Assembly: GCA_013813615.1 (NCBI GenBank) | Contig: JACCRJ010000255.1 | Location: 1 to 5,241, forward strand | DNA: 5,241 nt | Direction of reading: 5' to 3' | DNA from: Lautropia sp. | GTDB lineage: Bacteria; Pseudomonadota; Gammaproteobacteria; Burkholderiales; Burkholderiaceae_E | Part shown: positions 1 to 5,241 of the stretch, piece by piece | How positions within the stretch are numbered: the first letter of the stretch is position 1 | Layout: the number at the start of each line of letters is the position of its first letter | The notes under the pieces: model-generated | The model's database searches: none | What the model saw: only the letters and a program-made list of their open reading frames with translations | What the model was told of the DNA's origin: nothing | Program-made: the position numbers and the translations under genes

Positions 1-1869
1 GGACGGTGGGGGCGGCGGGCAGGCAGGCGGCGGTACGGCCACCGGCAGGACGCTGCCGGCGTCGCCGGCGACGTAGTCGTTCAGCCCGCCGGGGCCGTCC
101 TCGCCGGTGCGCTCGCGATCGCTGCCCTCCACGAACGGACTCAGATCCTGGTTATCGCCTGCCTGGGCGCAGCCGCTGCAATCGGCCGCTCCGTCGCCCA
201 CGGAGGTGTAGCGCACCTGCACGTCCACCGACAACTCCTGACCGACCGTCGCATCCCGGGCGACCACGGTGACGAGACGATGGCTCGCACGCTCGCCCGC
301 CGGCAGCACCGCAGCGACGAGGCCCGCCTCCTGTCCGGGTTCCCAGGACCGGGGATGCAACTGCAGGCCGGGTGGCAGGACGATGTCGTCCACGGTCACG
401 TCGAAGGCGTCGACGCCGCTGTCGTTGCTGATGGTGATGATGAATTCCGCTTGGCCACCCGCTTCGACCCGCTCGCCGTCGGGTACCACCGTCACGCTCA
501 GCACCGGTTCGACCACGGTCACCGGCACGGCTGCAGCCGCCAGCTCCACCAGCGCTGCGCCCGCCTTCGAGCCGTCGCCGCTACGGTAGCCCGCTTCAAC
601 GACCAGCTCCTGGCCCTGCTGATTGGCCAGAACGTTACCCGTCACCGCGCGGAAGGTCACCGTAATGGTGTCCGCGACGTGATTGTCCCGGTTGCGATTG
701 CTGATGTCGCCGAAATCGATGACGAACCGGTTGGCCTCCCCGCCGACATCCTCCGGGACGATGGCGGCCGGATCCGGCTGCGACTGCGCCTGCACGCCAT
801 CCGAATAGACGATGCTGTCGACCGACACCAGCGACAGCCCTGGGTCCAGCCGCTGCGTGAGCACCGCCTCCGGACTGCTGCCCTCCGGAACGGTGATGAC
901 GGTTTCATAGCAGAGGATTTCGCCGATCACCGCGTCGGCACCGGTCGTGTGCGCCTGGCTGGTACCGGTCAGCCGCGTGGTGAGGCTCGCGCCGTCGAGG
1001 GTGACTGTGGCGCCGTCACCGGGCTGCGGGCAGGCATCAGCCAGGTTGGCCCCGCATTCCTGCGCGGCGACCTGCACCAGGTCGGCCTGGTTGGAGATCG
1101 CTGAACCGGCGACGACTGTCCCCGGCAGCTTGACCTCGTAGGCGATCGTAACCTCGCTGGGCCGACCACCGGTGAAGCTGCCGCCCAGGTAGCCCTCGCC
1201 GCAGCCGGGATCGATGAACTCGACCGCGCAATCCGAGAAAAGTGCAGCGGCGAAATCCGATTCGCTGCGGATCGACTCGCCGCTGGCTGCATTGCGCAGC
1301 ACGTTGCCGGCGCTGTAGTCCACCTCGGCGCCATCCGCGCCAAGAAGGCGCAGCTGGCTGACGCCGGAGATGTCGATCTGGCCGGGCAGCTGGTCCTGGA
1401 CCTGGAGATCGTAGGCATAGCCGGTGCCTCGGTTGCTGACCGAGATGGCATAGTGAACGGTGTCCGCGGCGTCGACACCAGCCAGGTCCGCCTCGCCGAC
1501 GGCCTCGCCGCCCGCCAGAACGGCGGCCTGCAGCGCCTCACCATCCGCGAAGGCGCCCTTGTGCAGGGAAATGGCGACCGGCTCACCGCCCTGGGCAGAA
1601 GCGGCAATCAGCAGCAACGGCTCGCGGCCGGCCACTCCGGTATCGCCCGAAGCCACCACCCTGCCGCCCGAGGCTGCGGCCACCCCGTCGGCGCCGCCTG
1701 CAGCCGGACGCTCGGCCGAGGCTGCCATGGCGGCATCGGCGGTCGCGAGCCCCGCGCCGTCGAACAGCAGGCGAGGCTCCAGCGCAAGCGGCTGCAGACG
1801 CTGCAGCAGCAGCGACGGCACGGGCAGCCGCTTTCGATCCGGCACGCTCAGCCGTGCAGCTGACAACAT
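1..1869 (-). CDS. LEPR-XLL domain protein with tandem DUF11/isopeptide D2-like modules, N-terminal part (runs off left edge)
   Basis: Seen: reading the minus strand from the ATG at 1869 gives 623 codons without a stop to the window edge, so the C-terminus is missing. Residues 30-39 read LEPRLLFDGA, the hallmark of the LEPR-XLL N-terminal domain, preceded by a basic, Leu-rich stretch (6-29) that does not look like a classical signal peptide. An Ala/Gly-rich linker (about 41-130) leads into beta-rich modules. The first (about 135-285) opens with DTVHYAISVSNRGTG. The second (about 286-452) has IGE near 315-317 and FVIDFGDISN at 382-391, like isopeptide-forming fimbrial D2 domains. The third (about 453-607) starts at VVEP, carries FIITISNDSG near 476-485 and ends with the DUF11-type signature ERTGEDGPGGLNDY (586-599). 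A Pro-rich stretch follows (609-622). Known: LEPR-XLL proteins are usually very long and thought to be exported. Inference: a surface or secreted adhesin-like protein, perhaps a type I secretion substrate; the decisive C-terminus lies outside. No catalytic domain is visible. The start is supported by a good ribosome binding site and an in-frame stop at 1906-1908. Confidence 0.85.
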   Translation of the reverse strand, partial: MLSAARLSVPDRKRLPVPSLLLQRLQPLALEPRLLFDGAGLATADAAMAASAERPAAGGADGVAAASGGRVVASGDTGVAGREPLLLIAASAQGGEPVAISLHKGAFADGEALQAAVLAGGEAVGEADLAGVDAADTVHYAISVSNRGTGYAYDLQVQDQLPGQIDISGVSQLRLLGADGAEVDYSAGNVLRNAASGESIRSESDFAAALFSDCAVEFIDPGCGEGYLGGSFTGGRPSEVTIAYEVKLPGTVVAGSAISNQADLVQVAAQECGANLADACPQPGDGATVTLDGASLTTRLTGTSQAHTTGADAVIGEILCYETVITVPEGSSPEAVLTQRLDPGLSLVSVDSIVYSDGVQAQSQPDPAAIVPEDVGGEANRFVIDFGDISNRNRDNHVADTITVTFRAVTGNVLANQQGQELVVEAGYRSGDGSKAGAALVELAAAAVPVTVVEPVLSVTVVPDGERVEAGGQAEFIITISNDSGVDAFDVTVDDIVLPPGLQLHPRSWEPGQEAGLVAAVLPAGERASHRLVTVVARDATVGQELSVDVQVRYTSVGDGAADCSGCAQAGDNQDLSPFVEGSDRERTGEDGPGGLNDYVAGDAGSVLPVAVPPPACPPPPPS

Positions 1870-1873
1870 CGAA

Positions 1874-1881
1874 CCCCCCTT
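1874..1881 (-). promoter_or_regulatory. Ribosome binding site of the LEPR-XLL gene
   Basis: On the minus strand AAGGGGGG lies 4 bases upstream of the ATG at 1869, within a longer purine run (GGGGGAAGGGGGG). It supports this ATG over the nearby in-frame GTG at 1894-1896. The run of six G lies directly against the start-codon spacer, so slippage there would alter spacing. Confidence 0.65.
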
Positions 1882-1894
1882 CCCCCACCGCCGC

Positions 1895-1906
1895 ACTGCC
1901 GGCAGT
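1895..1906. repeat. 12-bp perfect palindrome, possible operator
   Basis: ACTGCCGGCAGT reads identically on both strands. It lies 25 bp upstream of the LEPR-XLL start codon. It is too short and lacks the T-tract of a terminator. It might bind a dimeric regulator, or it could be chance in GC-rich DNA. Confidence 0.35.
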
Positions 1907-1969
1907 CATGTCATACCCCCCGTTTCAAGCCGCGGGGCAACGCCGATTCTCGGGCAAAACGCGGGCGGC

Positions 1970-1994
1970 AAAAACCGGCATCGGAAAAACCGGC
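1970..1994. repeat. Direct repeat AAAAACCGGC x2, 15-bp period
   Basis: AAAAACCGGC occurs at 1970-1979 and again at 1985-1994, separated by ATCGG. A looser relative (GCAAAACGCGGGC) precedes them near 1954. The pair lies in the middle of the divergent gap, where regulator sites are expected. No known regulator consensus was recognised. Confidence 0.4.
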
Positions 1995-2032
1995 CCGGTC
2001 GACGGTGTTTCGGCGCCGGTTTCGAAGCCGCC

Positions 2033-2038
2033 TAGAAT
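2033..2038 (+). promoter_or_regulatory. Possible -10 element for pepN-fbp
   Basis: TAGAAT matches the sigma-70 -10 consensus TATAAT at five of six positions and lies 62 bp before the pepN ATG, implying a leader of roughly 55 bases. No good -35 hexamer lies 16-18 bp upstream. An imperfect 14-bp palindrome (CGGTTTCGAAGCCG, 2018-2031) abuts it. Weak prediction from base pattern only. Confidence 0.3.
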
Positions 2039-2100
2039 GAACGATTGGGCCTCAGTCAGTCTACCAATTTCTGCCCCCAGCAGGATCACACAGCCGATAC

Positions 2101-4872
2101 ATGACGAACCAGAACACCCTCCAGGCGACGCCCGTGGACGCGCCTGTCACCGATGCGGCCATGAGGCCGGCGGTGACCATCCGGCGCAGCGACTACCGAC
2201 CGCCCGACTACCTGACGCCATCGGTGCACCTGAGGTTCGAGCTCGACCCCGAGCGCACGATCGTGACCAGCAGCGCCCGATTCGTCAGGCGGCCGGATGC
2301 CGCACCGGGTGCCGCACTGCGCCTGGACGGCGAAGGACTCGAACTGCTGGCCTGCCGGCTGGACGGCGAGGATCTCGACAAGAGCCGCTACATCGCGGAC
2401 GAGGACGGTCTGCTGCTGCAGGCTCCGCCGGCGGAGTTCGAGCTGACCACGGTGGTCGCCGTCGCGCCGGCAGGCAACCTGCAGCTCTCCGGCCTCTATG
2501 CTTCCCGCGGGATGCTGCTGACCCAATGCGAGGCACAGGGCTTTCGCCGCATCACCTATTTTCAGGACCGCCCGGACGTCATGGCGCGGTATCGGGTGGA
2601 GCTGCATGCCGACCCGGACCGCTTTCCGGTGCTCCTCTCCAACGGCAACCTGGTGGAAACGAGACGCGAAGGCGAACGGCACGTCGCCGTCTGGGATGAC
2701 CCCTTCCCGAAGCCGAGCTACCTCTTCGCCCTGGTGGCCGGGCGCCTGGAGGCCAACGAGCTTACACACCCCACCCGTTCCGGGCGGGAGGTGACGCTGC
2801 AGGTCTGGGTCGAGCCCGGCAACATGAGCAAGACCGAGCATGCCATGGAGAGCCTGAAGCGCGCGATCGGCTGGGACGAGGATCGTTTCGACCTTGAACT
2901 CGATCTCGACCGCTTCATGATCGTCGCCACGTCGGATTTCAACATGGGCGCGATGGAGAACAAGGGACTCAACATCTTCAACGCCAAGTACCTCTTCGCC
3001 AACCCCAGGATCGCTACCGACGAGGACTTCGCCCGGGTCGAATCGATCGTCGGCCACGAATACTTCCACAACTGGACCGGCAATCGGGTGACCTGCCGCG
3101 ACTGGTTCCAGTTGACGCTGAAGGAAGGCCTCACGGTGTTCCGCGACCAGGAGTTCTCCGCCGACCTGCTGGCGGCAGAGCTTGGCGAAGGCTCCCCGGC
3201 CGCCGTCAGCGCCCGGGCGGTGCACCGGATCGAGACGGTGCGCGTGCTGCGGGCGACGCAGTTCGCGGAGGACGCCGGGCCGATGGCCCATCCGATCCGG
3301 CCGGACAGCTACCAGGCGATCGACAATTTCTACACGAGCACGGTCTACGAAAAGGGTGCGGAGGTCATTCGCATGCTGCAGACGCTGGTGGGCGTCGACG
3401 GCTTTCGCAAGGGGATGGCGCTCTACTTCCAGCGGCACGACGGTCAGGCAGTCACCTGCGATGACTTCGTCGCCGCCATCGCCGATGCCAACGGCCGCGA
3501 CCTCGGCCGGTTCATGCGCTGGTACTCGACCGCAGGCACGCCGCTGATTCTCGTGGTATCCGCCTTCGACGCCGCCGCAGGACGCTACTCGCTGATCTTC
3601 CGCCAGCACCTGCGCGATGCCGACGGCCGCACGGTTCCGGCAACCGGCAGCAACCCGTCCCCGCTGCAGATCCCCGTGGCGCTGGGCCTGCTCGACCGCT
3701 GTGGGCGGGAAATCCTCGCCACCACCGTCGAGCTGACGGATGGCGAGCAGCGCCTGGACTTCGAAGGACTGGGCAGCGAGCCGATCCCGTCCCTGCTGCG
3801 CGGCTTCTCGGCGCCGGTCATCGTCAAGTACGACTACAGCGACGACGACCTCGCCTTTCTCCTGGCGCACGACACCGATCCCTTCAACCGCTGGGAGGCC
3901 TGCCAGCAGCTGATCGTGCGAGCGATCGTGCAGACGATGGAGCGGGCCCCGGGGGCGCCGGAGCCGGCCGGGCGGTCGGTCGCACCCTCCACCGCCCTGC
4001 TCGGCAGGTCGCTGCACAGCGCGCTGATGGACGCCCGTCTGGACGACGGGCTGCGCAACCAGCTGCTGGCGCTGCCGTCGGAGGGATTTCTCACCGAGCA
4101 GCTGGACGATATCGATCCTGTCGCCCTGCGGGCGGCTCGCAACCAGGTCCGCACCGAGCTCGCGCACGCGCTGCGCGAACCGCTGCAGAACTTCGTCGCG
4201 GGACACCACTGGAAGGACCCGTATCGGCTGTCGGTAACGGCAGGCAGCCGTCGAGCGCTTGCCAACGCGGCGTTGCTGCTGCTCAACTGCCAGGATCTTC
4301 CTGACGCCGCCGACCTGGCGCAGCAGCAGTTCGATGCGGCCAACAACATGACCGACCGGCTCGGGGCGCTCCAGGCGTTGCTCCTGACGACAGCCGAACG
4401 ACGCGACGCGGCGCTCGCGGCCTTCGCGCGGGAATATGCCGACGAGGCAGGGGTGATGGACAAATGGTTCATGCTGCAGGCGACCATGCACTGCCTGCCG
4501 GGCACGCCGCCGGTGCTGGACCGGGTTTTGGAGCTGACCCGGCATCCCGCCTATTCCGCCAGCAACCCGAACAAGGTGCGTTCCCTGATGAACGCCTTCT
4601 GCACCGGCAACCTGGCCGAGTTCCACCGAGCAGACGGCCGCGGCTACGACCTGTGGGCACAACAAGTGCTGAGCCTGGACCAGGTCAATCCGCAGGTCGC
4701 CGCCCGGCTCGCGCGGGCGCTTGATCGCCACACCAAGTTCATTGCGCCGCTGCGAGAAAAAATGCACGCCGCGCTCGCGCGGGTTGCGCAGAATTGCAGG
4801 TCGACCGACGTGCGCGAGATCGTCGACCGCTCGCTCGGGGCCAGCCGCCAACCCTCAACCGCCACTCCATGA
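2101..4872 (+). CDS. pepN: Aminopeptidase N (M1 family zinc metallopeptidase)
   Basis: Cytoplasmic broad-specificity aminopeptidase that removes N-terminal residues from peptides in the last steps of protein turnover. Seen: 923 residues against about 870 in E. coli PepN, with similarity along the whole length. The zinc site HEYFH (319-323) plus Glu342 forms HEXXH-X18-E, with Glu320 as general base. The exopeptidase motif GAMEN is at 283-287, the catalytic Tyr is 416 (in [13 protein letters not shown]), and Gln142/Glu144 match the substrate-binding pair of the TQCEA motif. Approximate domains: beta 1-215, catalytic 216-480, small beta 481-580, C-terminal helical 581-923 with conserved NNMTD (748-752), DKWF (787-790) and SNPNKVRSL (821-829). 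There is no signal peptide or membrane segment. Oddities: about 20 extra N-terminal residues, 13 extra residues after Glu342 (near 357-369), and a roughly 10-residue C-terminal tail. The start is uncertain: no close ribosome binding site precedes 2101 (AGGA at 2082-2085 is 15 bases away), and Met21 (2161) would give an N-terminus of E. coli length. The stop overlaps fbp. Confidence 0.98.
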   Translation: MTNQNTLQATPVDAPVTDAAMRPAVTIRRSDYRPPDYLTPSVHLRFELDPERTIVTSSARFVRRPDAAPGAALRLDGEGLELLACRLDGEDLDKSRYIADEDGLLLQAPPAEFELTTVVAVAPAGNLQLSGLYASRGMLLTQCEAQGFRRITYFQDRPDVMARYRVELHADPDRFPVLLSNGNLVETRREGERHVAVWDDPFPKPSYLFALVAGRLEANELTHPTRSGREVTLQVWVEPGNMSKTEHAMESLKRAIGWDEDRFDLELDLDRFMIVATSDFNMGAMENKGLNIFNAKYLFANPRIATDEDFARVESIVGHEYFHNWTGNRVTCRDWFQLTLKEGLTVFRDQEFSADLLAAELGEGSPAAVSARAVHRIETVRVLRATQFAEDAGPMAHPIRPDSYQAIDNFYTSTVYEKGAEVIRMLQTLVGVDGFRKGMALYFQRHDGQAVTCDDFVAAIADANGRDLGRFMRWYSTAGTPLILVVSAFDAAAGRYSLIFRQHLRDADGRTVPATGSNPSPLQIPVALGLLDRCGREILATTVELTDGEQRLDFEGLGSEPIPSLLRGFSAPVIVKYDYSDDDLAFLLAHDTDPFNRWEACQQLIVRAIVQTMERAPGAPEPAGRSVAPSTALLGRSLHSALMDARLDDGLRNQLLALPSEGFLTEQLDDIDPVALRAARNQVRTELAHALREPLQNFVAGHHWKDPYRLSVTAGSRRALANAALLLLNCQDLPDAADLAQQQFDAANNMTDRLGALQALLLTTAERRDAALAAFAREYADEAGVMDKWFMLQATMHCLPGTPPVLDRVLELTRHPAYSASNPNKVRSLMNAFCTGNLAEFHRADGRGYDLWAQQVLSLDQVNPQVAARLARALDRHTKFIAPLREKMHAALARVAQNCRSTDVREIVDRSLGASRQPSTATP
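4869..4872 (+). other. ATGA stop/start overlap of pepN and fbp
   Basis: The fbp ATG (4869-4871) overlaps the pepN TGA (4870-4872). The preceding bases (CAACCGCCACTCC) carry no ribosome binding site, which suggests that fbp translation depends on ribosomes terminating on pepN and that both genes share one mRNA. Confidence 0.8.
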
Positions 4873-5241
4873 AATCGATCGGTCTCACCCAGTACCTTGT
4901 CGAGAAGCAGCGTGAAAAAGGCCTGATTCCCGGCGAGTTGCGCCTGCTGCTGGAAGTCGTCGCCCGCGCCTGCAAGCGCATCAGCATCTCGGTCAACAAG
5001 GGCGCCCTCGCCAACATCCTCGGCGAAGCCGGCACCGAAAACATCCAGGGCGAAGGACAGAAGAAGCTCGACGTGATCGCCAACAGCGAACTGCTAGAGG
5101 CCAACGAATGGGGTGGCCATCTGGCGGCGATGGCGTCCGAGGAGATGGAGGCACCATACCCGATTCCCCACCGCTACCCGATGGGCGAATTCCTGCTGCT
5201 ATTCGACCCGCTCGACGGCTCATCCAACATCGACGTCAACG
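4869..5241 (+). CDS. fbp: Fructose-1,6-bisphosphatase class I, N-terminal part (cut by right edge)
   Basis: Hydrolyses fructose 1,6-bisphosphate to fructose 6-phosphate and phosphate. This is the committed step of gluconeogenesis and, in autotrophs, a step of the Calvin cycle. The enzyme is cytoplasmic and Mg2+-dependent. Seen: 124 codons, about the first third of a family usually near 330-340 residues. The N-terminus ([11 protein letters not shown]) fits the family start. Then follow [10 protein letters not shown] (43-52), [13 protein letters not shown] (56-68), the metal-binding ASEE (89-92) and the signature [13 protein letters not shown] (112-124) with metal ligands Asp113 and Asp116. The [17 protein letters not shown] stretch with PYPIPHRYP resembles the form common in proteobacteria more than E. 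coli Fbp, which lacks it. Nothing is damaged in the visible part. The active-site Lys and the C-terminal half lie beyond the window. Expression is probably coupled to pepN through the ATGA overlap. Whether it serves gluconeogenesis alone or also CO2 fixation cannot be told here. Confidence 0.97.
   Translation, partial: MKSIGLTQYLVEKQREKGLIPGELRLLLEVVARACKRISISVNKGALANILGEAGTENIQGEGQKKLDVIANSELLEANEWGGHLAAMASEEMEAPYPIPHRYPMGEFLLLFDPLDGSSNIDVN

Larger units (their letters stand above)
1870..2100. promoter_or_regulatory. Divergent intergenic region between the LEPR-XLL gene and pepN
   Basis: This 231-bp gap must hold the control signals of both divergent units. It is visibly richer in A/T runs than the flanking genes between about 1950 and 2070. 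On the minus strand, TATGAC (1910-1915) with TTGCCC (1935-1940) at a long 19-bp spacing is a weak promoter candidate for the left gene. The predicted start of transcription would fall inside the palindrome at 1895-1906. I see no tRNA, riboswitch or rho-independent terminator here, and no convincing small ORF. Confidence 0.6.

Noticed and set aside
280..1104. A 274-codon plus-strand open frame opposite the LEPR-XLL gene
   Set aside because: Arg/His/Asp-rich composition, no recognisable family and no ribosome binding site. The opposite strand carries a coherent beta-module protein, so this is a shadow of high GC content.
1969..1995. A-rich run with CCGG pairs considered as a rho-independent terminator
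   Set aside because: The repeats are direct, not inverted, so no stable stem precedes a T-tract on either strand, and the region lies between two gene starts where no terminator is needed.
1854..2699. A 281-codon plus-strand open frame spanning the intergenic region into pepN
   Set aside because: It runs out of frame through the conserved beginning of pepN, and its product is Arg/Gly/Pro-rich low-complexity sequence with no family resemblance.
2086..4851. A 921-codon open frame on the minus strand, almost exactly antisense to pepN
   Set aside because: It is in exact codon register with pepN, so it stays open simply because pepN avoids TTA, CTA and TCA codons, which are rare in GC-rich genes. 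It ends at the first such codon (TCA at 4855-4857). The translation has no recognisable domain and is Arg/Gln/Val-rich, as expected of an antisense shadow.
1..5241. Search for mobile elements, CRISPR arrays, tRNA or other RNA genes, toxin-antitoxin or defence genes
   Set aside because: No inverted-repeat-bounded element, regularly spaced repeats, cloverleaf-like sequence or recognisable defence domain was seen; the window is occupied by three ordinary coding regions and one short gap.

Overview
The window is GC-rich chromosomal DNA from a proteobacterium, most likely a gammaproteobacterium. The grounds are a full-length gammaproteobacterial-style PepN aminopeptidase, a class I fructose-1,6-bisphosphatase, and the start of a LEPR-XLL-type giant protein, a group I know mainly from proteobacteria. 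The genus cannot be named from this sequence. Codon use looks alike across all three genes, with GC-rich third positions, and there is no obvious sign of recent transfer.

Layout. Positions 1-1869 (minus strand) hold the first 623 codons of a long gene that runs off the left edge. Its product has an N-terminal LEPR-XLL motif followed by tandem immunoglobulin-like modules of the DUF11 / isopeptide-forming D2 kind, so it is probably a secreted or surface-anchored protein. Positions 1870-2100 are a divergent intergenic region of 231 bp. It holds a strong purine-rich ribosome binding site for the left gene, a 12-bp perfect palindrome, a 10-bp direct repeat and a weak possible promoter for the right-hand genes. 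Positions 2101-4872 (plus strand) are pepN, complete with every catalytic and zinc-binding residue. Positions 4869-5241 (plus strand) are the first 124 codons of fbp, which overlaps the pepN stop codon by ATGA and is cut by the right edge.

How the genes fit together. pepN and fbp look like one transcription unit with translational coupling. Peptide degradation to amino acids and the committed step of gluconeogenesis could plausibly be co-expressed, but this link is inference. The left gene is divergently transcribed and has no evident functional tie to pepN-fbp.

I see no mobile element, CRISPR array, RNA gene or clear new multi-gene system. The points most worth a second look are the LEPR-XLL protein with its paired cysteines, and a 13-residue insertion in PepN close behind the zinc site.
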